Shown: positions 35,902 through 44,148, counted from the stretch's first letter. The stretch: DNA of 64,000 bases from Acidimicrobiaceae bacterium (GCA_905182565.1 CAJJCB010000018.1:1-64000); one strand, 5' to 3'. Notes: generated by a model from the sequence alone, not told the origin. Made by a program: numbers and translations.

Positions 35902-36300
35902 CTGATAACCATAACTTGAGATAGATGAGGGTGACTGTATATGAGGTGGTTCTGTTCAGTCGCTGGTCGTTTATACGTAGTTATGAATCAATCAAGTGAA
36001 ACTGGAAATGTGGGTTTTGCTTTCGAAAAAAAAATGATCAAAAAATTATTCCCAAGTTAGATTTTAGTTATTTTGCAAATTTGGTTGTAGTCAACATGAA
36101 TTATAATTATTACTCAGTTAGCTGTTAATAATTTGAGAGCTGACTAACTATTGCTAGGGCCACCTACCCGTTGGTCTTGAGAACGAGAACGAGAACGTCG
36201 CTGATGCCAATAGGTGCAAGAAAATATTTTAATTAGAGATACTACTCCAGTAGGTGTTAACACCCAGTAACTGAGATGAGCGTCGCCTAGGGTACGAGCC
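35902..36300. other. 399-bp AT-rich intergenic region between divergent genes
   Basis: No ORF with coding character seen. Contents: a poly-A-rich stretch around 36027-36060, three tandem copies of GAGAAC near 36180-36200, and the GGTGTTAACACC palindrome at 36253. It separates two divergent starts, so promoters for both genes should lie here. Confidence 0.5.
36253..36264. promoter_or_regulatory. Perfect 12-bp palindrome upstream of a thioesterase gene
   Basis: GGTGTTAACACC, 36 nt before the GTG at 36301. Its position suits an operator or a site flanking the promoter. No regulator is adjacent and no second copy was noticed in the window. Confidence 0.35.
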
Positions 36301-37140
36301 GTGATAGATAAAATTAATTTGGAAACGACCTACAAGAAGCCGAAAAACGTGCCACCGGCTCTTTTTGTAGAAAAGGCTTCAGGAGTAGTAGCAACAGAGC
36401 TGACTCGAGGTCCTTGGAGCCACGGGGTTATGCATGGTGGACCTATTTGCGGCTTGTTAGGTTGGGCGGTTGAAACTGCACTGAATAGAACCGATTTAAT
36501 ATGCACTCGTTTGACTGTCGAAATTCTCTCAGGGATAGGAGTAACTAACTTAGAAGTGACTTCTCAGGTACTAAAAAATGGGAGGAAGACAGCAGTTGTT
36601 GATGGCCAGATTCGTGAAAACGATAAATTAGTTGGCCGAGCATCTTCGCAGTGGTTAGCTCCATCTGGAATAAATTTTGAAACCGAAAACCGAGTGCCAG
36701 ATATACCAGCAATTCGCGCTGACCCTGGATCTCATCCTGACATGGAGTACCCCCGACCTGGTTTTAACGCCGATGCTATCGATATGAGAGTGATCGAAGG
36801 GTCGACTGAAGAACCAGGCCCAGGGCGAATCTGGATCCGCCTAGACTGCGCGCTAATAAATGGCCAAGAGACAAGCCCTTTCCAACGTATCTCGACTCTT
36901 GCAGATTTAGGTGCAGCTGTTGGTTGGGAAAATTCTTACAGCGGAGGCACATACATAAACACTGACGTTACGTTGCAAATGATAAGGAAGCCTGAAGACG
37001 AGTGGGTTTTTTTTGAGTCACATGTTGAAAAAACATACCAAGGAATCGCTTGTTGCTATTCAAATATTTACGATAAAAAGGGCTTACTTGGTTGGGTTAT
37101 GCAAAGCCAAATTGAAGCACCAGAAGATATTACGTTTTGA
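36301..37140 (+). CDS. Acyl-CoA thioesterase-like protein (double hot-dog, TesB-like)
   Basis: 279 aa, GTG start. First hot-dog domain has TRGPWSHGVMHGGPICGLLG, then CTRLTVEILSGIG and RKTAVVDGQIRENDKLVGRA; the second half has LADLGAAVGWENSYSGGTY and INTDVTLQMIRKPEDEWVFF. This matches thioesterase-like (4HBT_3 type) proteins. It would hydrolyse or bind an acyl-CoA. Its stop is 9 nt from the convergent CoA-transferase stop. Confidence 0.82.
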   Translation: MIDKINLETTYKKPKNVPPALFVEKASGVVATELTRGPWSHGVMHGGPICGLLGWAVETALNRTDLICTRLTVEILSGIGVTNLEVTSQVLKNGRKTAVVDGQIRENDKLVGRASSQWLAPSGINFETENRVPDIPAIRADPGSHPDMEYPRPGFNADAIDMRVIEGSTEEPGPGRIWIRLDCALINGQETSPFQRISTLADLGAAVGWENSYSGGTYINTDVTLQMIRKPEDEWVFFESHVEKTYQGIACCYSNIYDKKGLLGWVMQSQIEAPEDITF

Positions 37141-37149
37141 ATACGAACT

Positions 37150-38379
37150 TCAGCTACCTCGGGAACCTTCGCTTATGAAACCGCTTTCAAGAAGGTTTTG
37201 AATTTGGATTTCTGTCATCCCAATTTCGCTGAGTATCTCTCGAGTGTGTTGACCTAAGGCAGGCGCTGGTCCTTTAGGTCCAACATCGGCAGTCTTAAAT
37301 CGAATCGGTGCAGCAACGGTTTTGTAGTCTCCCAACTCCGGGTTGCTTATTTTTGGAAAAATTCCAAGTGCTTCAGCTTGTGGGTCTTGAGCCACTTCAT
37401 GTAGGGCTAAAACCGGCCCCCAAATGATTCCTTCTGCATCAAATATTGCTCCCCATTCATCTCTTGTTCGATGCGACAGAGCTTCGTCAATTGCTTTCAC
37501 CAGTTCTGGCATGTTGTGAAAGCGTCCCTTGACATCTTGAAGTCTCTGGTCATCGAGAAAATCTTCCCGACCAATAATTTGACACCATTTGGTCCAAGCT
37601 TTCTCTTCGGGCATATTGAGAACAATCCATTTACCATCCCCGCATGGATAACGATTAGCAGTCGGAATAATCATATTTTCACGAGCTCGAGGTCGGAGCG
37701 GAGCCTTATCCATCGCGGTAATTGCGTAATCAGTTGCCTGTGTCCAGATAGCGGTTTCGTAGAGGGAAGTTTCAATCACTTGTGCTGTATTTGTTTTTTC
37801 GGCAAGACGTAAGGCTGCGAGAATTCCTCCGACGAAAGCTAACCCGGTCGTGTGATCACCTTGAGCTGGACGGGCCATAGGCACCGGACCATTCTCACCT
37901 TCTCGCATAGCATCATAAATCCCAGATCGGCCAAAAAAAGCGGTGACGTCATAACCTGGCCGCCATGCTTCAGGGCCAGTCGTGCCATAGCCCGTAAGCG
38001 TTGCGTGAACTATGGTTGAATTCAATGTCGTTATTGTTGCAGGGTCTAGTTTGAATCGTTCTTGCCGGTGAGCGAGGAGATTACACATGAATACATCTGC
38101 GTCAGCAATAAGTTCATGAACAACTTGAATTCCTAAATCAGAATCAAGATCAACTGCGATAGACCGTTTGCCTCGATTGGAGACATCGAATTGAAAGTCG
38201 TATTCTTTCATGTTGCCAGATAATTTGGCTGGCCGACCCATGCCTCGCATCGGGTCTCCTTGAAGGGGTTCAACTTTAATAAGGTTGGCGCCAAGATCAG
38301 CTAAAATCGCCCCGGCGCTCGGGGAGGCCATCCAGTTGTCTATCTCAATAATTGTGACGCCTTCAAGTGGTGTGGTCAA
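37150..38379 (-). CDS. CaiB/BaiF-type CoA-transferase
   Basis: 409 aa. MTTPLEGVTIIEIDNWMASP opening, GAILADLGANLIKVEPLQGD, NRGKRSIAVDLDSDLG and the acceptor-binding GYGTTGPEAWRPGYDV. In the active-site stretch (QVIETSLYETAIWTQA) Glu occupies the place where Asp stands in the paralogue at 22965. Such a change occurs in some family members but alignment would be needed to confirm the register. Catalyses CoA transfer between acids. Divergent from the SDR at 38457 (77 bp). Confidence 0.88.
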   Translation of the reverse strand: MTTPLEGVTIIEIDNWMASPSAGAILADLGANLIKVEPLQGDPMRGMGRPAKLSGNMKEYDFQFDVSNRGKRSIAVDLDSDLGIQVVHELIADADVFMCNLLAHRQERFKLDPATITTLNSTIVHATLTGYGTTGPEAWRPGYDVTAFFGRSGIYDAMREGENGPVPMARPAQGDHTTGLAFVGGILAALRLAEKTNTAQVIETSLYETAIWTQATDYAITAMDKAPLRPRARENMIIPTANRYPCGDGKWIVLNMPEEKAWTKWCQIIGREDFLDDQRLQDVKGRFHNMPELVKAIDEALSHRTRDEWGAIFDAEGIIWGPVLALHEVAQDPQAEALGIFPKISNPELGDYKTVAAPIRFKTADVGPKGPAPALGQHTREILSEIGMTEIQIQNLLESGFISEGSRGS

Positions 38380-38456
38380 AGTTACTCCCCATCTATGGAC
38401 AAAAGGATAGTTTGATGCGACTGAATAAGGAATGATTTAGGCACGAGATCAATCCT

Positions 38457-39302
38457 ATGGTTACTCTGCAATGTATGGATATTAAGGACAAGGTAGCGAT
38501 AGTTACGGGTGCAGGTAGCGGAATCGGGAAAGCAATAGTTGAACGATTCCACGATGAAGGGGCTAGAGCTATCGTCGTTGTAGATCGAGATGGCGATGGA
38601 GCTCAAAAAGTTGCTGCTTCAGTAGGCGCACGAGCCGTAGCTCTCGATGTCACTGATGAAAAAGCGATCGCAAAACTAGTTTCGGAAACGGTCGAAGAGA
38701 ATGGTTGCCTTGATATTTTTGTTTCAAATGCCGGTTACGTAACACAGGGCGGCTTAGAAGTTGAAAACCAAGAGATACAAAGAATGTGGGAAGTCCACGT
38801 GATGGCTCACATCTATGCGGCTCGATCAGCAGTTCCCGTGATGGCTGCTAACGGGGGAGGATACCTGTTGAATACAGCCTCAGCGGCAGGTCTGCTTACT
38901 CAGCTGGGTTCAATGCAATACGCGATTACCAAAGCAGCAGCAGTCTCATTAGGTGAGTTTCTTGCGATTACTTACGGTGAGAGGGGCATAAAAGTTTCAA
39001 TGTTATGTCCGCAAGCTGTCGAGACAAATATCTTAAAAAATAGTCCAGATAAATTAGACCAGGGGAATGGAACTCCTGGAGCGGCTGCAGGCGATGGTGT
39101 TCTTCAACCTGAAGAGTTAGCCGAAACTGTTATCCAATGTATGAGAGAAGAGCGGTTTCTTGTACTCCCGCACCCAGAGGTTCAGACATACAGAGAGAGA
39201 AAAGCAGCAGATACTGACCGATGGATTGTTGGAATGCAACGATTCCAGAGCCGTTTGTTTTCTCAGAGTGATGTGACGCCAGCTGACTGGTTCTTGGGGT
39301 AA
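38457..39302 (+). CDS. SDR-family oxidoreductase
   Basis: 281 aa; an internal ATG at 38475 (MDIKDKVAIVTG) would give the more usual N-terminus and may be the true start. TGAGSGIGKAIVERF cofactor motif, SNAGYVTQGG (NAG), catalytic Ser in NTASAAGLLTQL and YAITK. No glycine-rich C-terminal DGG; instead it ends with ADTDRWIVGMQRFQSRLF, as in classical SDRs linked to CoA-transferase clusters. 6 nt upstream of the broken DUF2889 gene, with which it was probably co-transcribed. Confidence 0.88.
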   Translation: MVTLQCMDIKDKVAIVTGAGSGIGKAIVERFHDEGARAIVVVDRDGDGAQKVAASVGARAVALDVTDEKAIAKLVSETVEENGCLDIFVSNAGYVTQGGLEVENQEIQRMWEVHVMAHIYAARSAVPVMAANGGGYLLNTASAAGLLTQLGSMQYAITKAAAVSLGEFLAITYGERGIKVSMLCPQAVETNILKNSPDKLDQGNGTPGAAAGDGVLQPEELAETVIQCMREERFLVLPHPEVQTYRERKAADTDRWIVGMQRFQSRLFSQSDVTPADWFLG

Positions 39303-39308
39303 AAGTTT

Positions 39309-39715
39309 ATGCATCTAAGGGAGCCTGAAGGAGTTGAACTTCATCCCCGCAGTTATGAAGTTAGCGCTTATTCCACCAGACCAGGAGAACTACTACTTCG
39401 CGGAAGGGTTATGGATGAGAAACCGCCTGGAGTTTATTTCGAAAATGATTCGGAGCCCCTTAGATACATCACATGGTCATTGATGTATCGGTTTCCTTTC
39501 CCGATTTAATAATTACTAATGCCATAGTCGTAACGGAAACCCACTCTCATGAGGGCTGCATGAAAATAGTTGACCATTCTAAAAAATTAGTAGGTTTGTC
39601 AATCGCTCTAGGCTTTACAAAAAAAGTTCGGGAACTCTTTGGAGGGCCAAGAGAATGTAGTCACACGACAGCTCTTTTGAATGCGATGGCTCCTGTGGCC
39701 ATCCAATCGGTCTGG
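39309..39715 (+). pseudogene. DUF2889-type gene, frameshifted and truncated at a tRNA fragment
   Basis: Two frames together encode one recognisable protein. Frame one (from ATG 39309) gives GVELHPRSYEVSAYSTRPGE, LLLRGRVMDEKPPGVYF and DSEPLR; the second continues with IHHMVIDVSVSFPDLI, SHEGCMKIVDHSK and FGGPRECSHTTALLNAM, as expected for DUF2889. The switch is at about 39464, where re-using one A (AGA then ATA) restores the text, i.e. a one-base deletion or a sequencing error. After QSVW (39715) the frame enters the tRNA-Pro fragment and GC-rich DNA, so the native C-terminus is lost. Follows the SDR gene by 6 nt. Confidence 0.75.
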
Positions 39716-39753
39716 GGGACCGAAGGTCGGGAGTTCAAATCTCCCCAGCCCGA
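39707..39753 (+). tRNA. 3' half of tRNA-Pro(GGG); 5' half absent
   Basis: Cloverleaf parts are exact: anticodon stem TCGGT/ACCGA around the 7-nt loop CTGGGGG (anticodon GGG), variable loop AGGTC, T arm GGGAG-TTCAAAT-CTCCC, acceptor strand CAGCCCG and discriminator A. No CCA is encoded. A partner acceptor strand (CGGGCTG) and a D arm should lie about 30 nt upstream, but that DNA is the DUF2889 coding sequence instead. The first nine bases (TCGGTCTGG) belong to both. It cannot make a functional tRNA as it stands; it looks like an att-type remnant or a join. Confidence 0.85.
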
Positions 39754-39772
39754 TACACAGTTTGCAGGTCAG

Positions 39773-39795
39773 GGCCGGTCCTTTGGGGCCGGGCC
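39773..39795 (+). terminator. GC-rich hairpin just after the tRNA fragment
   Basis: GGTCC/GGGCC (one G-T pair) plus two C-G pairs close a TTTG loop, with two more pairs after a one-base bulge. It starts 20 nt beyond the tRNA 3' end, a normal place for a tRNA terminator, but has no T tract. Confidence 0.35.
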
Positions 39796-39916
39796 GTCGA
39801 GTCGATGCATCGGGACTGGGGCGGAACCCGCCAGTTCCTCGAACGGCCCACGAGCGTGCCAGTCCTCCATCTCGCCGAAGTCGATCACGGTCTCATTGTC
39901 GAGCCCCCGGTTGGGC

Positions 39917-39954
39917 GTGAACACGGATGGGTACCCATCGTGACCCGTGTTGAC
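39917..39954. repeat. 38-bp inverted-repeat dyad with perfect 14-bp palindromic centre
   Basis: A perfect palindrome GATGGGTACCCATC at 39926-39939 is flanked by ten-base arms GTGAACACGG (39917-39926) and CCGTGTTGAC (39945-39954) that pair with one mismatch. Such nested dyads occur in recombination sites and structured RNAs. It sits in the GC-rich block, 164 bp from the tRNA fragment. Confidence 0.5.
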
Positions 39955-40312
39955 CTCCCGGATGGACCCCAGCAGGAGGAAATCGTCTACCGGGAAACTG
40001 GTGACAGACGGCGCCTCCTGCGCTGACGGCATCTACTACAGGCGGGTGAAGTAAGCGCCGGTCCATACCTCAACTTGAGATGCCGAGGAGCAGGCTGCGA
40101 GACGTCGCGAACTAGAGCGAACCGGTGATCAACTAGAACAGCAGTTCAGAGGCGGTTTCCGGGTGTTTCCCCAGGTCAGCGGTTTTGGGGGTGCATCGAT
40201 CTGGTCTATGAGGTCGGTTTCTGCGACTGCGTAGATAGTTGATCCTCCAGTGACGGATAGAGAAAATATCGAACAAATCAGAACGAGTATGGCCTTTAAT
40301 TCAAATACCTGT

Positions 40313-40342
40313 CACATATGGTCTGATCCTGGCCCATATGTG
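40313..40342. repeat. Inverted repeat CACATATGG / CCATATGTG
   Basis: Perfect nine-base arms at 40313-40321 and 40334-40342 separated by 12 nt. It lies 70 bp beyond the 3' end of livM and may act as a terminator for the minus strand, though no clear T tract follows on that strand. Confidence 0.45.
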
Positions 40343-40411
40343 CGGTCAGATTGAAGCCGGTTAGGAACTTCCGTCTCCTATTTGGGCAGAAGAAAGAGCA
40401 CAAAAGCTTGG

Positions 40412-41536
40412 TCAGTCTATTTCGTCTTGGGGAGAGGGCATGTCCGGCGTTTCGCCTTCCAGCCAGCCTTCTAATGCTGAAAGCCGCTGGTCCACTCTTT
40501 CGAGCGTCTGGACAATGTTTGACTGTGTATTAGGGTCGGCATCTGGTCGGTTCTGACGAGAACTTTGCCTTTTTTCGATAATGGTCATGAACCCTTTACC
40601 TTTAGTCAAGTAGGCAGTTCCTAGTAACAAGGCGGCGTAGATAAAGCCTTCCGACTTGATGAAGCCGATCCAGCCTCTTTCAACTACCCAGTTGTGGTCC
40701 ACGAGCCAAATCGGTAAAAAGATTAAAATAATAGAACCTGGTACTGCAGCGATGACACTCGCACCGCCGAGAGCTATTGCCAAGGCAAACATTTTTATAG
40801 AGAGTTCTTCAGGGAAGTGGGTGTAGTCATTGAAATTAACCGGCACTAACAGAAGTCCACCTGCAAGGCCAGCTAAGCCGCCGCTGAGCGCTACCCCGTA
40901 GAGTCGAAGTCTGTATACCGGTATTCCAAAAGCCGCCGCTGCCTCCGGTTCGTCTCGGCTCGCAAGAAATGCTCTACCTATAGGCCCGCGAAGGATTCCT
41001 TGGACTAAAAAGAGGGCAATTGCTGAATAGCTTAAGACGATAGCAAATTCCCAAATGTGCTCGTCATTAGCAGCAATACCAGTCCAACCGGGAGTATTGA
41101 ATTTCCCGTCCAGAGTAACTGGCAAATTACCATCAATCTGCTTAAGAACAATTGGGAATGCAACAGCAAGAGACAAAGTCAGAAGAGCTAGATAAGCCTT
41201 TGGAAGGCGAAGCGAAGGAACCGCTACAACAGCACCGGCGATAGCTCCGCCGATAAGTCCAGCAAGCGGCATCCACACAACTGGGACACCGAAATCGTTG
41301 ACAGCGTGAAGAGCGCAGTATGCACCAACTCCGATAAAGGCCCCTTGCCCCAAGGAAAGCAGCCCTAAATAATGAGTCAAGATGGCTAGCCCAGCAAACG
41401 CCAAGGTCATGGCTGCAGCGTTCGTAGCATTCGTCACTGTTCTAGAGGTTGCGGTGAATGCTACCCATCCGATAAAAGTTGCGAAGATTGCCAGTCCCAG
41501 AACTGAAACGATCCGCGATGTTATAGATCCCTTCAT
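40412..41536 (-). CDS. livM: Branched-chain amino acid-type ABC transporter permease LivM
   Basis: 374 aa with about nine or ten hydrophobic segments. LivM text includes LGLLSLGQGAFIGVGAYCAL, LRLPKAYLALLTLSLAVAFP, GPIGRAFLASRDEPEAAAAF and AVPGSIILIFLPIWL. A hydrophilic C-terminal tail after residue 325 has coiled-coil character (TLERVDQRLSALEGWLEGE). Forms the inner-membrane channel with LivH; its ATG overlaps the livH stop by 4 nt. The livG/livF ATPases and binding protein that normally accompany it are absent downstream, where the GC-rich block and tRNA fragment lie. Confidence 0.9.
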   Translation of the reverse strand: MKGSITSRIVSVLGLAIFATFIGWVAFTATSRTVTNATNAAAMTLAFAGLAILTHYLGLLSLGQGAFIGVGAYCALHAVNDFGVPVVWMPLAGLIGGAIAGAVVAVPSLRLPKAYLALLTLSLAVAFPIVLKQIDGNLPVTLDGKFNTPGWTGIAANDEHIWEFAIVLSYSAIALFLVQGILRGPIGRAFLASRDEPEAAAAFGIPVYRLRLYGVALSGGLAGLAGGLLLVPVNFNDYTHFPEELSIKMFALAIALGGASVIAAVPGSIILIFLPIWLVDHNWVVERGWIGFIKSEGFIYAALLLGTAYLTKGKGFMTIIEKRQSSRQNRPDADPNTQSNIVQTLERVDQRLSALEGWLEGETPDMPSPQDEID

Positions 41537-42471
41537 TTTTTACCCCAAGAAGGTTGCTTAGCCAGGAGCCCTGAAGGTCGAACTGAAAGAATGATAATTA
41601 GCACTAGAAGAGCCCAAACTAGAGTTACTTGACTATCGATGAAGCCGACGTAACCCCCCAACATCGTTTCGAGAAATGCGAAGAGATAGCCGCCGACGAA
41701 AGCCAATATTGGACTTCGTAAGCCTCCGAGAGTCGCAGCAGCCAAACCAAAGATAAGCAACCGCCCCATCATGTCTGGGCGCACATTTATTTGCCCGGCG
41801 ATAAGCCCACCAGCTAATGCACCAAGCCCAGCTGCAAGCGCCCAACCGAGCATGAGAACTCTGCTCACTCTTACCCCAACCAGCAAAGAACTTTGCCTAT
41901 TGGAAGTCACTGCTCTAAATGCGAGCCCAACTTTTGTGCGCTTCTGCAGAACAGCCAACATGAGCAAAGCGAGCAGCATCGTAATAGTTATGCCTAAAGT
42001 GTCATGCCAAAGTCGCGCTCCTCCAATATCGAAACGATCATCAACCGTGTCTGGAAAAGGAGAGCCAAGAAACATTGTGTAGCCTCCCCAATGTTTACGA
42101 ACGAAAGCATCTATTAGTAGATATATGCCCAGACTTGCTCCGATAGCTGGTATCGGGTCATCCCCGAGCGGGCGGATAACCACTTTTTCGAGGAGTGCCC
42201 CGAGCAGCATTGAGATTAAAACTGCGCCTGCGATTGCTGCCCAAAGCGGAAGAGGGGCTCCTAAGATGTCTGTCCCGGAAGTGAATTTAACGAACGGGCT
42301 AGGGCCTGTGGCGAGGACAAGTGCAATATAAGTAGAGAACATAGCGAGCTGACCTTGAGCAAGGTTCAATACTCCTGAAGAGCGAAAAACCATGGAGATA
42401 GCCACAGCTAGTGCTGCGTATGCAGACCCATTAGCTAATGAATCAAAGGTGCGTTGAAGAAACAAGGACAT
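41533..42471 (-). CDS. livH: Branched-chain amino acid-type ABC transporter permease LivH
   Basis: 312 aa. SLANGSAYAALAVAISMVFR opening, GVLNLAQGQLAMFSTYIALV, TKVGLAFRAVTSNRQSSLL (the EAA-type coupling loop), and LGGLRSPILAFVGGYLFAFL. About eight hydrophobic segments. Partner channel of LivM for uptake of amino acids, amides or similar ligands. First gene of the livH-livM pair; 93 bp from the divergent FAD monooxygenase. Confidence 0.9.
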   Translation of the reverse strand: MSLFLQRTFDSLANGSAYAALAVAISMVFRSSGVLNLAQGQLAMFSTYIALVLATGPSPFVKFTSGTDILGAPLPLWAAIAGAVLISMLLGALLEKVVIRPLGDDPIPAIGASLGIYLLIDAFVRKHWGGYTMFLGSPFPDTVDDRFDIGGARLWHDTLGITITMLLALLMLAVLQKRTKVGLAFRAVTSNRQSSLLVGVRVSRVLMLGWALAAGLGALAGGLIAGQINVRPDMMGRLLIFGLAAATLGGLRSPILAFVGGYLFAFLETMLGGYVGFIDSQVTLVWALLVLIIILSVRPSGLLAKQPSWGKK

Positions 42472-42564
42472 GTGAAACAGAGTTTGACACTTTTAGACAA
42501 CCTTTATCTACCAACTCTGCCAATATCTTAAGTTTCGGTCTTCTCATTGGCCTAGTTTCTAGAT

Positions 42565-44148
42565 ATGAGTAAAGCCGATACCGAGGTTTTGATAGTAGGC
42601 GGAGGACCAGTTGGTTTAAGCATGTCGATTATGCTGTCCTTGCTTGATGTCGACCATGTGCTTATCGAAAAGCACCCCAGCACTACATATCACCCAAAGG
42701 CGCGAAATCTAAATACACGCACTATGGAGATTGTTCGCGAATGGGGTATCGATAAAGAAATGGCGGAAGTCGCTCTACCAGAAGCCTGGTCAAGTTCGAT
42801 TGCTTATTGCAAGGATTTAGTTAAACCTGAGATAGGGCGCATGAAGACAAATGGGTTTGTTGGTTTGGGTGAAAGTATCAGCCCAGCGATTCCGCACCTC
42901 TCCAGCCAAGATATTTATGAACCAATTTGGCGAAGGAGAGCCGAGTCGCTGGCCCCGGAGTCTCTGAAATTCGGAAGAGAACTTAAGAGCATCCGTCTTC
43001 ACGATAGATCTGTTGAAGTAGAGATTGAAGTAGCTGACCAGATCGAGGTCATTTCAGCTCGGTATTTAGTAGCAGCAGATGGAGCTAACAGTTTTGTTAG
43101 AAATACGCTTGAAATCCCAATGGATGGCCCAAGTGGAATAGCAAATTTTGTGAACGTGTACTTTAGTGCAGACCTTTCAGACCTGGTAGGCAAAAGGCCT
43201 GCAGTGCTTTATTTTACCAGCGAACCACGCGGGGTTTTCCAGCCATTAGACGGCCAAAAGCGCTGGCTCTGTCAGATAACACACTTAGGCCCAGGAAACG
43301 GTCTCGAGGAGTATGACGTAGCTACCTGCATAGACTGGGTTCGTAAGGCGACACAAAACAGCGAACTCGAAATTGAAATTCTCTCAATTGGTAGTTGGAC
43401 CATGAACGCCACAGTTGCCGATAAATACAGTGAGCGAAGATGTTTCCTAGTCGGTGATTCTGCTCATCAGCTGCCTCCTACTGGAGGTTTTGGAGCGAAT
43501 ACCGGTATTCAAGATGCCCACAATCTGGCGTGGAAATTAAGCCTTGTGTTAAAGGGGAGTGCGAGTGAATCACTACTGGATACCTATGAACAAGAGCGCA
43601 AGCCAGTAGCGGAGTTCAATGCGAAACAAAGCCTCGCGAATAGTAAAATGGTAGGCCGAATAACTTCTCTTGCCTTAAGAGGAGAGAGTGCTGATGAGGC
43701 AATCAGTGATTCAAAAAACTACGGCAATTTTGCTGGAATGGAACTTGGATATTGTTATGAATCGAAGGCTGTTATCTCTGATCTAACTGACCCTCCGCTG
43801 GTAGATGATTATGTCGCCGACTATGTAGCTACTAGTCGTCCAGGACATCGTATTCCACACCATTGGCTTGACCTGGAGCAAAGCAAAAGTACGTTGGACC
43901 TAGCGAATAGCAACCTAGTTGCACTTGTAGATGAGGATGAAAGCCGTTGGGAAATAGAATCTGGAAAACAAATTGAGTTTATAGTGCTTAAAAAAAACGT
44001 GTCAAAGGCAATTGGTATGCCTCTCGGAGGCTGCATAGTTCTGAGACCAGATGGGCATGTAGCTTGGCGATCAGCCGGCGACGGTACTAACGATTTAGCG
44101 TTAGGTGAAACAATTAATTTGATTCTAGGAAAAGCCGTGAGAAAGTAA
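42565..44148 (+). CDS. FAD-dependent aromatic hydroxylase-type monooxygenase (PheA/TfdB/MhpA family)
   Basis: 527 aa. N-terminal FAD-binding VLIVGGGPVGLSMSIMLSLL, DG-type motif YLVAADGANSFVRNTLEI, and the second FAD contact CFLVGDSAHQLPPTGGFGAN with TGIQDAHNLAWKLSL. The C-terminal part is the shorter thioredoxin-like end seen in MhpA/rifampicin monooxygenase relatives. Hydroxylates an aromatic or polyketide-like ring with NAD(P)H and O2; substrate unknown. Only 4 nt before the amidohydrolase, hence probably one operon. Confidence 0.87.
   Translation: MSKADTEVLIVGGGPVGLSMSIMLSLLDVDHVLIEKHPSTTYHPKARNLNTRTMEIVREWGIDKEMAEVALPEAWSSSIAYCKDLVKPEIGRMKTNGFVGLGESISPAIPHLSSQDIYEPIWRRRAESLAPESLKFGRELKSIRLHDRSVEVEIEVADQIEVISARYLVAADGANSFVRNTLEIPMDGPSGIANFVNVYFSADLSDLVGKRPAVLYFTSEPRGVFQPLDGQKRWLCQITHLGPGNGLEEYDVATCIDWVRKATQNSELEIEILSIGSWTMNATVADKYSERRCFLVGDSAHQLPPTGGFGANTGIQDAHNLAWKLSLVLKGSASESLLDTYEQERKPVAEFNAKQSLANSKMVGRITSLALRGESADEAISDSKNYGNFAGMELGYCYESKAVISDLTDPPLVDDYVADYVATSRPGHRIPHHWLDLEQSKSTLDLANSNLVALVDEDESRWEIESGKQIEFIVLKKNVSKAIGMPLGGCIVLRPDGHVAWRSAGDGTNDLALGETINLILGKAVRK

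Larger units (their letters stand above)
39754..40230. other. GC-rich block (about 62% G+C) of foreign appearance without a confirmed gene
   Basis: Hand counts give 57-70% G+C per 60-base line from about 39760 to 40200, against about 46% around it. Overlapping ORFs are open on both strands (minus 39769-40032, 87 codons; plus 39805-40026), which is expected in GC-rich DNA; neither matches a family I know. The minus-strand ORF has the more protein-like text (DDFLLLGSIREVNTGHDG) and could be a gene fragment. The remaining bases up to 40411 fall back to AT-rich sequence with one hairpin and no gene. Confidence 0.6.

Noticed and set aside
36180-36200. Tandem GAGAAC units as the start of a CRISPR or other repeat array
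   Set aside because: Only three 6-bp units, with no spacers or repeat-length structure.
39473-39943. 156-codon plus-strand ORF as a complete gene
   Set aside because: Its first part is the shifted second half of the DUF2889 protein and its end reads through a tRNA fragment and GC-rich DNA, so it is a chimera of unrelated sequence.
39769-40032. 87-codon minus-strand ORF as a gene
   Set aside because: All frames on both strands are open in this GC-rich stretch, no ribosome site precedes the ATG, and no family is recognised. Kept only as a possible gene fragment inside the block.
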